From the NCBI RefSeq assembly GCF_041262585.1, contig NZ_JBGCBZ010000001.1, forward strand, positions 310,001-374,000: 64,000 bases of DNA. The letters are read 5' to 3'. Under the pieces are notes generated by a model, which worked only from the letters and a program-made list of their open reading frames with translations, searched no databases and was not told where the DNA came from. Below, piece by piece: positions 15,545 to 24,225 of this stretch; position 1 is the first letter of the stretch; the number at the start of each line of letters is the position of its first letter. This stretch comes from JAOEGB01 sp041262585 (GTDB lineage Bacteria > Actinomycetota > Actinomycetes > Streptosporangiales > Streptosporangiaceae). The position numbers were made by a program, and so were the translations under genes.

Positions 15545-16600
15545 ATGACCGTTGCCGATGAACGCAGTGACCCGGACCCCGGAAAGGCCGTGGCGACCCA
15601 GGAGGCGGAGGCGGACCTCGAGGTGCTGCACGACGCCATGGCCCAGGTCCGACGGGTCATCGTCGGCCAGGACCACATGGTGGAGCGGCTGCTGGTCGCC
15701 CTGCTCGCACGGGGGCACTGCCTCCTGGAGGGCGTGCCCGGGGTCGCCAAGACGCTGGCCGCCTCGACGCTGGCGACCGTGGTGGGCGGCACGTTCGCCC
15801 GGATCCAGTTCACCCCCGACCTGGTGCCGAGCGACATCATCGGCACCCGCGTCTACCACCCGAGCTCCGAGCGGTTCGACGTCGAGCTGGGTCCGGTGTT
15901 CGTCAACTTCCTGCTGGCCGACGAGATCAACCGGGCGCCGGCGAAGGTGCAGTCGGCGCTGCTGGAGGTCATGGCCGAGCGGCAGGTCACGCTGGCCGGG
16001 CGCACCCATCCGCTGCCCAGGCCGTTCATCGTGCTGGCCACGCAGAACCCGATCGAGTCCGAGGGCGTCTACCCGCTGCCGGAAGTGCAGCGCGACCGGT
16101 TCCTGTTCAAGGTGCGGGTGGCCCATCCGAGCGCCCACGAGGAGCTGGAGATCCTGCACCGGATGAGTGTCCGCCCGCCGGTGCCCCGCCCGGTGCTCGA
16201 CCCGGCGCGGCTGCTGAAGCTGCAGGACCTGGCCGAGGAGGTCTCGGTCCACCAGCTCGTCGCCGACTACGTCGTACGGCTGGTCATGGCCACGCGCGCG
16301 CCCTCCGAGTACGGCCTGCGCGACCTGGAGGAGACGATCGAGATCGGCGTGAGCCCCCGGGCGACGCTGGGCCTCATCGCCGCAGGCCGGGCGCTCGCCC
16401 TGCTCCGGGGGCGTGACTACCTGCTGCCCGACGACATCCAGGACGTCGCCGTCGACGTCATGTCCCACCGGCTGATGCTGACCTTCGACGCGCTGGCCGA
16501 CGACGTCGACGCCGAGGACGTCGTGCGCCGCATCCTGCAGGCCGTACCACCGCCGCTCGTCGTGTGGAACAACCAGGGCCCGCGGCGGGAGGACCGGTGA
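15545..16600 (+). CDS. MoxR-family AAA+ ATPase
   Basis: A 351-residue chaperone-like ATPase. Walker A EGVPGVAKT is at about residues 60-68 and Walker B FLLADEINRAPAKVQSALLE at about 121-140, followed by sensor ATQNPIE and the arginine-rich lid. MoxR proteins act with von Willebrand factor A (VWA) proteins to insert metals or remodel complexes. It is the first gene of an operon with a DUF58 gene 6 bp downstream and a VWA membrane protein. The ATG at 15545 fits the domain start. Confidence 0.95.
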   Translation: MTVADERSDPDPGKAVATQEAEADLEVLHDAMAQVRRVIVGQDHMVERLLVALLARGHCLLEGVPGVAKTLAASTLATVVGGTFARIQFTPDLVPSDIIGTRVYHPSSERFDVELGPVFVNFLLADEINRAPAKVQSALLEVMAERQVTLAGRTHPLPRPFIVLATQNPIESEGVYPLPEVQRDRFLFKVRVAHPSAHEELEILHRMSVRPPVPRPVLDPARLLKLQDLAEEVSVHQLVADYVVRLVMATRAPSEYGLRDLEETIEIGVSPRATLGLIAAGRALALLRGRDYLLPDDIQDVAVDVMSHRLMLTFDALADDVDAEDVVRRILQAVPPPLVVWNNQGPRREDR

Positions 16601-16606
16601 GCGGCA

Positions 16607-17560
16607 GTGAGCACGAACGGAACCCGACGCGGTGAGCGTCCGGTGAGCACCACGCCCGAGCAGGCGCTGCGGCGGCTGGAGCTGACAGTGGTGCGGCGGC
16701 TCGACGGGCTGCTGCACGGCGGCCACCAGGGGCTGATCCCGGGGCCGGGCAGCGAGCTGGGCGACACCCGCGTCTACGTGCCCGGCGAGGACGACGTGCG
16801 GCGGATGGACTGGGCCGTCACCGCCCGCACCACCACACCCCACGTGCGCGACCTCATCGCCGACAGGGAGCTCGAGACCTGGGCCCTCGTCGACCTGTCG
16901 GCCAGCATGGAGTTCGGGACCGCCGACGTCTCCAAGCGCGACCTGGTCATCTCGGCCGTGGGCGCGATCGGGTTCCTGGCGAGCCGGATCGGCGACCGGT
17001 TCGGGGCCTACATCCTGCACGGGGAGGACGTCCACCGCTACCCGGCGCGGCCCGGCCGGCCGCCGCTGTACGGGCTGCTCCACTCCCTCCTGAGCGCCCC
17101 GCCCGCGCGGGGGGCCACCGACCTCGGGCAGGCGGTCGAGATGATGTCCGCCGCCCACGGCAGGCGCGGCCTGCGGGTGATCGTGTCCGACTTCCTGGAC
17201 GACCCCGGCGGCTGGGAACGGCCCATCCGCCGGCTGGCCGCCCGCCATCAGGTGCTGGCGGTGGAGGTCATCGACCCGCGCGAGCTGGAGCTGCCCGACG
17301 TCGGCCTGGTGACGCTGGCCGACCCGGAGTCCGGCCGCACCCGCGACATCTTCCTGTCGAGGCAGATCAGGGAGCGCTACGCGGAGGCGGCGGCCGAGCA
17401 GCGGGAGTCGACCGGGATCGCGCTGCGCCGCGCCGGGGCCGGGCACCTGGTCCTGCGCACCGACCGTGACTGGGTGTTCGACATCGCCCAGTTCGTCCTG
17501 CGGCAGCGGCGCACCTCCCACCTGATGCGCCGCACGGCCACAAGGGGGGCAGGAAAGTGA
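16607..17560 (+). CDS. DUF58 domain protein
   Basis: A 317-residue cytoplasmic protein. The DUF58 signature PGSELGDTRVYVPGEDDVRR, then MDWAVTART, is at about residues 46-75, followed by a VWA-like fold with LVDLSASM (a MIDAS-type DxSxS) at about 92-100. These proteins partner MoxR ATPases. The GTG at 16607 or the in-frame GTG at 16643 may start it; a ribosome site is weak at both. Its stop overlaps the start of the next gene (GTGA), so the three genes are translationally linked. Confidence 0.9.
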   Translation: MSTNGTRRGERPVSTTPEQALRRLELTVVRRLDGLLHGGHQGLIPGPGSELGDTRVYVPGEDDVRRMDWAVTARTTTPHVRDLIADRELETWALVDLSASMEFGTADVSKRDLVISAVGAIGFLASRIGDRFGAYILHGEDVHRYPARPGRPPLYGLLHSLLSAPPARGATDLGQAVEMMSAAHGRRGLRVIVSDFLDDPGGWERPIRRLAARHQVLAVEVIDPRELELPDVGLVTLADPESGRTRDIFLSRQIRERYAEAAAEQRESTGIALRRAGAGHLVLRTDRDWVFDIAQFVLRQRRTSHLMRRTATRGAGK

Positions 17561-18504
17561 TCTTCCTTTCGCCCGGCTGGCTCTGGCTGTTCGTCCTGGT
17601 CGTCGCGCTGGCCGCGGCGTACGTCGCGCTGCAGTTCGCCCGCCGCCGCTACACGGTGCGCTTCACCAACCTGGCGCTGCTGTCGCTGGTCGCCCCTGAG
17701 CGCCCGGCCTGGCGGCGGCACGTCCCGGCGGCGCTGTTCCTGATCATGATGAGCCTGCTGATCCTCGGCGCGGCCCGGCCGGCGGACGCCGTCCGGGTGC
17801 CCCGCGACCGGGCCACCATCATGATCGCCGTGGACATCTCGCTGTCGATGGAGGCCGGGGACGTCCCGCCGACCCGGCTGGTCGCCGCCAAGCAGGCCGC
17901 CCAGCAGTTCGTCAACGACCTGCCCGAACGCTTCAACGTCGGCGTGGTGGCCTTCGCCCGCTCGGCGGCCGTGGTGATCTCCCCCACGACCGACCACGCG
18001 GCCGTCAACACGGCGATCTCCAATCTGACCACCCGGCCCGGCACCGCGATCGGCGAGGCCGTGTTCAACTCGCTCGACTCGATCAGGTCGTTCGACCAGC
18101 GGGCGGTCACCGACCCGCCGCCCTCCGCGATCGTACTGCTGTCCGACGGGGACAACACCTCCGGCCGGTCGGTCAACGAGGCCATCGAGGCGTCCACCGG
18201 CGCGAAGGTGCCCGTCTCCACCATCGCGTACGGCACGCCCGAGGGCACGGTGACCATCGACAACAGGCCCATCCAGGTGCCGGTCAACAAGGCCACGCTG
18301 AAGTCGCTGTCGGACGGCACGGGCGGCCGGGCCTACACCGCCGAGTCGGGCAGCGAGCTGCGCGACGTGTACGGGCAGATCGGCACGTCACTCGGCTACA
18401 AGGTCGTCCACCAGGAGGTCACCCAGCGGTTCCTCATCGCCGCGATCGTCGCCGGGCTCCTGGTCGCGGGGGCGGCCATGCTCCTGGGCGCCCGGCTGCC
18501 CTGA
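17557..18504 (+). CDS. VWA-domain membrane protein (BatA-like)
   Basis: A 315-residue protein. N-terminal membrane helices at about residues 5-27 and 57-77 precede a VWA domain with an intact MIDAS motif (DISLSM at about 92-97, plus LLSDGDNTSG). A third helix lies at about 288-310. The domain faces outward and binds a partner protein through a divalent metal. With MoxR and DUF58 it forms the standard three-gene MoxR module whose client here is unknown. It starts with GTG 17557, overlapping the previous stop. Confidence 0.93.
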   Translation: MIFLSPGWLWLFVLVVALAAAYVALQFARRRYTVRFTNLALLSLVAPERPAWRRHVPAALFLIMMSLLILGAARPADAVRVPRDRATIMIAVDISLSMEAGDVPPTRLVAAKQAAQQFVNDLPERFNVGVVAFARSAAVVISPTTDHAAVNTAISNLTTRPGTAIGEAVFNSLDSIRSFDQRAVTDPPPSAIVLLSDGDNTSGRSVNEAIEASTGAKVPVSTIAYGTPEGTVTIDNRPIQVPVNKATLKSLSDGTGGRAYTAESGSELRDVYGQIGTSLGYKVVHQEVTQRFLIAAIVAGLLVAGAAMLLGARLP

Positions 18505-18640
18505 ACCATCGAGCTCGTGTGGCGCCGCGAGCGTCCTGGTCGCCCTCGCACGTCCACAGGACCCGCCGGCCTGTGGGCGGCCCTGTGGACAACCGCCTGG
18601 TCGGGATCACCGGCTCCCGGGCATTGGTACGTTTGGGCAC

Positions 18641-19234
18641 GTGGCACATTACTTCGAGGAGCGCCCCCAGGCGGCCAGCCGTCCCGGCCAGGTCACCCTG
18701 GTCCTCCCCGATCTGCACCTGCGACTGGAGACCGACCGGGGCGTCTTCTCCCCCGACCGGGTCGACGCCGGCACCCGCGTGCTGCTGGAGACCGTGCCGC
18801 CGCCGCCCGCCGAGGGCGACCTGCTCGACCTGGGCTGCGGCTACGGCCCGATCGCACTGACGATGGCGTCAAGGGCGCCGGGCGCGACGGTCTGGGCCGT
18901 CGACGTCAACCGCCGCTCGGTCGAGCTGTGCGAGCGGAACGCCAAAAGCGCCGGCCTTGACAAAGTAAGGCCGGTTCATGTGGACGACATGCCGGACGAT
19001 GTGCGGTTCCGAGCCATCTGGTCCAACCCCGCGATCCGCATCGGCAAGGCCGCTCTCCACGAGATGCTCACCCGGTGGCTGGACCGGCTCACCCCCGACG
19101 GCGCGGCCCACCTCGTGGTCCAAAAGCACCTCGGCTCCGACTCCCTGCAACGCTGGCTGACCGACCAGGGCTGGCCCACCACCCGGCTGGCCTCGCGCGC
19201 CGCCTACCGAATCCTGAAAGTGACCGCCCGATGA
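18641..19234 (+). CDS. Class I SAM-dependent methyltransferase (RsmC-like)
   Basis: A 197-residue methyltransferase. The SAM motif LLDLGCGYGPIALTMA is at about residues 61-76, the acidic loop VDVNRRSVELCERNA after it, and WSNPAIR takes the place of the NPPF catalytic motif, as in the RsmC/RlmG group of N2-guanine rRNA methyltransferases. It starts at GTG 18641 with TACGTT about 7 bases upstream, so it may be leaderless. Its stop overlaps the ATG of the RNA methyltransferase gene, making an RNA-modification pair. An odd AT-rich stretch CCTTGACAAAGTAAGG occurs inside (18955-18970). Confidence 0.88.
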   Translation: MAHYFEERPQAASRPGQVTLVLPDLHLRLETDRGVFSPDRVDAGTRVLLETVPPPPAEGDLLDLGCGYGPIALTMASRAPGATVWAVDVNRRSVELCERNAKSAGLDKVRPVHVDDMPDDVRFRAIWSNPAIRIGKAALHEMLTRWLDRLTPDGAAHLVVQKHLGSDSLQRWLTDQGWPTTRLASRAAYRILKVTAR

Positions 19235-19785
19235 GCACCCCGAACCCGCGCAGGCAACTGCGGCCGACCGACGTGAAGCGGCTCAACCGCACGTGGCGCC
19301 GCAACACCCAGGGGCGGCTCGCGCTGATCGTGGAGTCGGTGACGGGCCCCTTCAACGTCGGGTCGATCTTCCGCACGGCCGCCGCCTTCGGCGTGGACAC
19401 GATCTGGCTCGCCGGAAACGCCACGCCGCCCACCAACCCCAAGGCGCAGAAGACCGCGCTCGGCACCGACCGGCTCGTCGAGTGGCACGAGCCCGTCCCG
19501 GTCGCCGAGGCCGTCCGGGCGGCCAAGGAGGACGGGTTCACCGTCGTCGCCGTCGAGCTCACCGGCGACGCCGTACCGCTGCCGGAGGCCAAGCTGGGCG
19601 GCGACGTGTGCCTGGTGCTCGGCAGCGAGGACCACGGCTGCTCCCCCGCCTCGCTCGAGGCGGCCGACGGCGTCGTCTACATTCCGCAGGTCGGCAGGGT
19701 CGGCTCGTTCAACGTGGCGGTCGCGGCCGCCATCGTGATCGCCGAGGTCAGGCGGCAGGAATGGGTCTCAATGGGGAGCTCGTGA
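19231..19785 (+). CDS. TrmH/SpoU-family RNA 2'-O-methyltransferase
   Basis: A 184-residue SPOUT methyltransferase. Motif 1 is FNVGSIFRTAAAFGV at about residues 38-52, motif 2 CLVLGSEDHG at about 128-137, and motif 3 IPQVGRVGSFNVAVAAAI at about 150-167. It transfers methyl from SAM to a ribose 2'-OH in tRNA or rRNA; the position cannot be told. ATG 19231 overlaps the previous stop (ATGA), which decides the start. The pair of RNA methyltransferases is probably one operon. Confidence 0.92.
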   Translation: MSTPNPRRQLRPTDVKRLNRTWRRNTQGRLALIVESVTGPFNVGSIFRTAAAFGVDTIWLAGNATPPTNPKAQKTALGTDRLVEWHEPVPVAEAVRAAKEDGFTVVAVELTGDAVPLPEAKLGGDVCLVLGSEDHGCSPASLEAADGVVYIPQVGRVGSFNVAVAAAIVIAEVRRQEWVSMGSS

Positions 19786-19843
19786 CCCAAATCTTCACCG
19801 GCGCTCGCTGACGGCACCGCCTGACAACCGGCATACTCTGCTC

Positions 19844-20647
19844 GTGCAGCGCCGCTACCCGTTTCTCGACCACCCGGGGCCGCTCGCCTTCGCGCACCGG
19901 GGCGGGGCGGCGGAGGGCCGGGAGAACACCCTGTCCGCCTTCTCCAGGGCCGTCGACCTCGGCTACACCTACCTGGAGACCGACGCCCACGCCACGGCGG
20001 ACGGCGTGCTGCTCGCCTTCCACGACCACACCCTCGACCGCGTGACCGACCGCGCCGGCCGCATCTCCCAGCTCCCCTACCGCGAGGTCAGGCAGGCCCG
20101 CATCGGCGGCACCGAGGAGATCCCGCTGATCGAGGACCTGCTCGGGACGTGGCCCGACGTCCGGTTCAACATCGACGTCAAGGAGACCCCGGCGATCCTG
20201 CCGCTGGCCCGCGCCATCCGCCGCACCGGCGCCTACGACCGGGTCTGCCTCACGTCGTTCTCCGACCTGCGGCTCGCCCAGGCCCGCAAGGCGGTCGGCC
20301 GCGAGGTCTGCTCGTCGCTCGGCCCCCGAGGGGTCGCCGCGCTCCGTACCGCCGCCCTGGGAGGCGGCTACGGCCGGCTCCTGACCGGCCTCGCCAGCGC
20401 CGGGGTGCCGTGCGCCCAGATCCCGATCGGCTTCCGCGGCCTGCGGGTCACCAGCCGCTCCCTCGTCCGTACGGCTCACGCCATCGGCATGCAGGTCCAC
20501 GTCTGGACGATCGACGACCCAGTGACGATGGGACGCCTGCTCGACCTCGGCGTCGACGGGATCATGACCGACAACATCACCGGCCTGCGCGACGTGCTCG
20601 ACCGCCGAGGGCAGTGGCACCCCCGCGGCGCCATCAGGCCGACTTAG
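19844..20647 (+). CDS. Glycerophosphodiester phosphodiesterase
   Basis: A 267-residue GDPD enzyme that splits glycerophosphodiesters to glycerol 3-phosphate and an alcohol. AFAHRGGAAEGRENT at residues 16-30 supplies the catalytic His and metal ligands, ETDAHATADGVLLAFHDHTL at about 45-64 the second His, and NIDVKE the acidic ligand. No signal peptide is visible, so it is probably cytoplasmic. GTG 19844 is 6 bases after CATACT, suggesting a leaderless start. The stop codon lies inside the first unit of a 10-bp tandem repeat. Confidence 0.93.
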   Translation: MQRRYPFLDHPGPLAFAHRGGAAEGRENTLSAFSRAVDLGYTYLETDAHATADGVLLAFHDHTLDRVTDRAGRISQLPYREVRQARIGGTEEIPLIEDLLGTWPDVRFNIDVKETPAILPLARAIRRTGAYDRVCLTSFSDLRLAQARKAVGREVCSSLGPRGVAALRTAALGGGYGRLLTGLASAGVPCAQIPIGFRGLRVTSRSLVRTAHAIGMQVHVWTIDDPVTMGRLLDLGVDGIMTDNITGLRDVLDRRGQWHPRGAIRPT

Positions 20648-20710
20648 GCCGACTTAGGCCGACCTAGGCCGGCTCAGGCCGGGCGTAGGCCCACTTAGGT
20701 CCACTTAGGC
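20637..20710 (+). repeat. 10-bp tandem repeat, seven units
   Basis: Seven units related to GGCCGACTTA run from 20637 to 20707, with a partial GGC after them: two identical, then GGCCGACCTA, GGCCGGCTCA, an 11-base variant, GGCCCACTTA and GGTCCACTTA. The array includes the GDPD stop codon and ends just before the AGGAG ribosome site (20711-20715 region) of the next gene. Confidence 0.85.
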
Positions 20711-20720
20711 AAGGAGAACC

Positions 20721-22142
20721 ATGACCGCCCCCCTGGTCATCGAAGCCGAGACGCCCCAGGCGCGCAGGCGCGAGCAACGCGGCTGGTACTGGTACGACTG
20801 GGCCAACTCGGCCTTCTACACCACGATCATCTCGGTCTTCCTCGGGCCCTATCTCATCCCGGTCGCGAAGACCGCCTCCTGCCGGCAGGACTTCCCGTCC
20901 ATGCCCGTGGACGCGTGCGTCAGGGACTTCGACAAGCTCGTCACCGACCGCCTCGGCTTCGTGGACGTGCTCGGGGCCGACATCCGGCCGGCGGCGTTCT
21001 TCGGGCTGGTCCTCACGGCGTCCGTGCTGCTGCAGATCGTCCTGCTGCCCGTCGTCGGCGCGCTGGCCGACCACACCGGGCGCAAGAAGGAGCTCCTCGG
21101 CGGGTTCGCCTACGCCGGCGCGCTGGCGACCTTGGGGCTGTTCTTCGTGGCCGGGGACCGCTACCTGCTCGGCGGGGTGCTGTTCATCCTGGCGAACGTC
21201 TCCTACGGCGCGTCGGTGGTCGTCTACGACTCCTTCCTGCCGCAGATCTCCACCGCCGGCGAGCGCGACGCGGTCTCCTCACGCGGCTGGGCGTTCGGCT
21301 ACCTCGGCGGCTTCCTGCTGCTCGCGCTCAACCTCGTGCTGTTCCTGAAGCACGACGCGCTGGGGCTGTCCGAGGGCATGGCCGTACGGATCTGCATGAT
21401 GTCGGCCGGTCTGTGGTGGGCGATCTTCACGATCATCCCGCTGCTGGCCCTGCACAACCGGCCTGTGCCCCCGCACGAGACCACGGCGCTGCGCTCGGTC
21501 GGCGGGAGCTTCCGCCAGCTCGGCCGGACCCTCGCCGAGCTGCGCCGCTACCCCGGTACGCTGCTCTTCCTCCTGGCCTACCTGATCTACAACGACGGCG
21601 TCCAGACGGTGATCGGCAACTCGGCCGCCTACGCCTCGGAGGCGCTCAAGCTGAGCAAGACCGTGCAGATCACCGCCATCCTGATGGTCCAGCTCGTCGC
21701 GTTCCTCGGCGCGCTCCTCCTGGGCGCGCTCGCCCGGCGGTACGGCACCAAGCGCACCGTGCTGGGCAGCCTGGTGGTGTGGACGGCCATCGTCATCGTG
21801 GCCGTCTTCCTCCGGGAGGGCGCCGCGACGCAGTTCTACGCCATGGGCTTCGCCATCGCGCTCGTCCTGGGCGGCACGCAGGCGCTGTCCCGGTCGCTCT
21901 ACTCCCACGTGATCCCCCGCGGCCGGGAGGCGGAGTATTTCAGCCTCCTGCAGATCAGCGACAAGGGGTCGGCCTTCATCGGCGCGCTGACCGTCACGCT
22001 GGCGCTGCAGTTCTCCAACAGCTACCGCGTGGCGATCGTCTCACTCGTCGTGTTCTTCATCATCGGCTTCGTGATGCTCATGGCCGTCAACCTGCCCAAG
22101 GCCATCCGCGAAGCGGGCAATGAGGTGCCAGAGCACATCTGA
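20721..22142 (+). CDS. MFS transporter of the Atg22/UMF1-like group
   Basis: A 473-residue permease with about 12 membrane helices. The N-terminal WYWYDWANSAFYTTIISVFL is the DWANSAF signature of Atg22-like effluxers, which in yeast export amino acids from the vacuole; bacterial roles are unknown. LADHTGRKKELLGGF is the loop 2-3 motif. ATG 20721 has AAGGAG upstream. The leader consists of a 10-bp tandem repeat that also spans the end of the GDPD gene, so the repeat copy number would change the spacing between the two genes. Confidence 0.9.
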   Translation: MTAPLVIEAETPQARRREQRGWYWYDWANSAFYTTIISVFLGPYLIPVAKTASCRQDFPSMPVDACVRDFDKLVTDRLGFVDVLGADIRPAAFFGLVLTASVLLQIVLLPVVGALADHTGRKKELLGGFAYAGALATLGLFFVAGDRYLLGGVLFILANVSYGASVVVYDSFLPQISTAGERDAVSSRGWAFGYLGGFLLLALNLVLFLKHDALGLSEGMAVRICMMSAGLWWAIFTIIPLLALHNRPVPPHETTALRSVGGSFRQLGRTLAELRRYPGTLLFLLAYLIYNDGVQTVIGNSAAYASEALKLSKTVQITAILMVQLVAFLGALLLGALARRYGTKRTVLGSLVVWTAIVIVAVFLREGAATQFYAMGFAIALVLGGTQALSRSLYSHVIPRGREAEYFSLLQISDKGSAFIGALTVTLALQFSNSYRVAIVSLVVFFIIGFVMLMAVNLPKAIREAGNEVPEHI

Positions 22143-22186
22143 GCCGTGCGCGCCGGAAAAAGCGCGATTGGATCAGGTCTCTGGTG

Positions 22187-22212
22187 GGAATCCACACACG
22201 GTATCAAGCGTT
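22187..22212 (+). promoter_or_regulatory. SigR-type promoter upstream of rbpA
   Basis: GGAAT (22187-22191) and GTT (22210-22212) are separated by 18 bp, which matches the GGAAT-N18-GTT consensus of the thiol-oxidative-stress sigma factor SigR. In Streptomyces rbpA is a known SigR target. The transcript would start about 45 bp before the rbpA ATG. Confidence 0.7.
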
Positions 22213-22265
22213 GTACGCGGTGGAGACAAACCCCTCTAAGGCGGGGACCTCAGGAGGCTTAGAAC

Positions 22266-22610
22266 ATGGGCGAGCGTGCACTTCGCGGTACCCGGCTCGG
22301 CGCTACCAGCTACGAGAACGACCGCAACACCGATCTGGCTCCGCGCCAGGAGGTGTCCTACACCTGCCCTAAGGGCCATCACACCACCGTACCGCTTGCC
22401 GCCGAGGCGGAGATCCCCGCGACCTGGGAGTGCCGCAGCTGCGGCTCCCCGGCTCTCCGGATGGATGCCGAGCAGCCCCAGCAGAAGAAGGCCAAGCCAC
22501 CCCGGACCCATTGGGACATGCTGCTGGAGCGGCGCTCCATCGAGGACCTCGAGGAGGTCCTCAACGAGCGTCTCGCCATCCTCCGGGCCCAGCGGCGCAA
22601 GAGCGCGTAG
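22266..22610 (+). CDS. rbpA: RNA polymerase-binding protein RbpA
   Basis: A 114-residue actinobacterial transcription factor that binds the principal sigma factor and RNA polymerase and stabilises the open complex. The N-terminal tail with GTRLGATSYENDRN is followed by a zinc-type core with Cys34, His38, Cys56 and Cys59, a basic linker (QQKKAKPPR) and the C-terminal sigma-interaction helix WDMLLERRSIEDLEEVLNER. The length matches known RbpA. A SigR-like promoter lies upstream, and a strong 20-bp hairpin terminator follows the stop. Confidence 0.98.
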   Translation: MGERALRGTRLGATSYENDRNTDLAPRQEVSYTCPKGHHTTVPLAAEAEIPATWECRSCGSPALRMDAEQPQQKKAKPPRTHWDMLLERRSIEDLEEVLNERLAILRAQRRKSA

Positions 22611-22619
22611 ACGGCAGGT

Positions 22620-22663
22620 AAGGGAAACGCCCCCGGTAGACCACTACCGGGGGCGTTTCCCTT
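22620..22663. terminator. Strong bidirectional terminator hairpin
   Basis: A perfect 20-bp stem (arms 22620-22639 and 22644-22663) with a 4-base ACCA loop. The stem ends in AAGGG and CCCTT, giving short A and T runs on either side, and it is followed by TTG. It lies just after rbpA and before the convergent fxsA gene. Confidence 0.9.
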
Positions 22664-22781
22664 TGTGCCCGCGAGTTCTCTCGTGCTCCGCGAGAACCGC
22701 GTGAGCGCCGCCGCCGAGGTCGGTCGTCGCCACCGCCGACAGGAACGCGCGGCGAGGCAGGAGCAGGAGTGGCGGCAGAGG

Positions 22782-23336
22782 TCAGGCGTCGCGGCGCCGC
22801 CGGTCCAGCGCGTCGCCGTCGGCGACCACGCCGTCGATGCCGTCGATCACCTCGCCGTGCACCACCGGGCCGCGCCGCCCACCGCCGAAGCCGTCCCCAC
22901 CGCCGAAGCCGTCGCCTCGGTCGAACAGGGCGCCGTACGGTGACCGGGCGGCCATCACCCGCACCCGGCGGCCGAAGAACCACGACAACCAGCGCCGCGC
23001 GACCGGCCTGGTGAACGGCAGGATGAGGAAGAACCCCAGAATGTCGGTGAGGAAGCCCGGGGTCAGCAGCAGCGCGCCACCCGCCACGATCATCGCCCCG
23101 TCGGCGAGCTCGCGGTCGGGCATCCGCCCGGACCGGATGGCGCCCTGCAGCGCCGCCCACGCCCGCCTGCCCTCCCGGCGCACCAGCCAGGCCCCGAGGA
23201 GGCTGTCGGCGATCAGCAGGGCGACCGTCTGCCAGCCTCCGATGACCGAGCCGATCCGGATCAGCAGCCAGATCTCCAGGACCGGCACGACGAGGAACGC
23301 CAGGAACAACCCGACACGCAGCATTTCTTGCCTCAC
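22782..23336 (-). CDS. FxsA family membrane protein
   Basis: A 184-residue membrane protein. Residues 1-120 show the FxsA domain: helices at about 7-28 and 34-52 (EIWLLIRIGSVIGGWQTVAL), then GGALLLTPGFLTDILGFFL and LPFTRPVARRW. FxsA affects phage exclusion in E. coli; its cellular task is not known. The C-terminal 50 residues are Gly/Asp/Arg-rich with the repeat DGFGGG twice. It converges with rbpA across a terminator. Confidence 0.9.
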   Translation of the reverse strand: MRQEMLRVGLFLAFLVVPVLEIWLLIRIGSVIGGWQTVALLIADSLLGAWLVRREGRRAWAALQGAIRSGRMPDRELADGAMIVAGGALLLTPGFLTDILGFFLILPFTRPVARRWLSWFFGRRVRVMAARSPYGALFDRGDGFGGGDGFGGGRRGPVVHGEVIDGIDGVVADGDALDRRRRDA

Positions 23337-23481
23337 TCCCGCGGCAGCCGTACGAGGTCGCGATCCCCGCCGGCCCCGCGCGCGGCTCAGGCGACGCCTC
23401 GCCGCGGCAAGATCTGAGGGACACTCCCTAGTCGGACAACGCTCCGGGAGCCCTGGTCGTTCCTCGTGAGGCCCGGAGCGG

Positions 23482-24225
23482 CTATCCCCTCCGGCGCAGC
23501 CGGTCCGGCAGCCCGGTGATGCCCCAAGCGGCGACCCGCCAGTAGGCCTCGAGGATGACGTCGAAGCTCATCTTGCTGGCCCCGATCGTGCGCTCGACGA
23601 ACGTGATCGGCACCTCGGCGACCCGCAGGCCGTGCCGTACCGTCCTGAGGGTGAGGTCGACCTGGAAGCAGTACCCCTGGGATTCGACGGCGTCCAGGCC
23701 GATCTTCTCCAGCGTGGCCGCGCGGTAGGCGCGGAACCCGGCGGTCGCGTCGCGCACGGGGATGCCGAGCATCACCCGCACGTAGGTGTTGGCGCCCCGG
23801 GACAGCAGCTCCCGGTGAGCGGGCCAGTTGACGACCTTGCCGCCCGGCACCCAGCGGGAGCCGATCGCCAGGTCGGCGCCGCCGGCCACCGCGTCGAGCA
23901 GCTTGTGCAGCTCCTCGGGCTGGTGCGAGCCGTCGGCGTCCATCTCGACGATGACGTCGTAGCCCTCGCGGAGGCCCCACTGGAACCCGGCGATGTAGGC
24001 GGCCCCAAGGCCCTGCTTCCGGGGCCGGTGGAGCACGTGGACGTGGTCGTCCCTCTCCGCCAGTTCGTCGGCTATCCGGCCGGTCCCGTCGGGACTGTTG
24101 TCGTCCGCGACGAGAAGGTGGACGTCCGGGAGCGCCTCGCGCAGCCGCCGCGTGATCAATGGCAGGTTCTCGCGCTCGTTGTACGTGGGAACGATAACGA
24201 GCACCCGTTCGGGAGTCCGCTCCAT
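23482..24225 (-). CDS. ppm1: Polyprenol monophosphomannose synthase (Dpm-type GT2)
   Basis: A 247-residue family 2 glycosyltransferase that makes polyprenyl-phosphate-mannose from GDP-mannose. VLVIVPTYNERENLPLI opens the fold, VADDNSPDGTG and VIVEMDADGSHQPEELHKLL carry the nucleotide and DxD-like metal residues, and SKMSFDVILEAYWRVAAWG the C-terminal helix. ATG 24225 is chosen because it overlaps the lnt stop (TGATG) and has GGAGG 8 bases upstream; the upstream ATG 24246 is less likely. In mycobacteria this enzyme is fused to Lnt; here it is separate but coupled. Confidence 0.92.
   Translation of the reverse strand: MERTPERVLVIVPTYNERENLPLITRRLREALPDVHLLVADDNSPDGTGRIADELAERDDHVHVLHRPRKQGLGAAYIAGFQWGLREGYDVIVEMDADGSHQPEELHKLLDAVAGGADLAIGSRWVPGGKVVNWPAHRELLSRGANTYVRVMLGIPVRDATAGFRAYRAATLEKIGLDAVESQGYCFQVDLTLRTVRHGLRVAEVPITFVERTIGASKMSFDVILEAYWRVAAWGITGLPDRLRRRG

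Noticed and set aside
15440..17521. Long minus-strand reading frame continuing upstream of the 14684-15439 gene through the MoxR operon
   Set aside because: The upstream part is antisense to the MoxR and DUF58 genes, which have clear domains, and it shows only low-complexity composition; the true start is near 15439.
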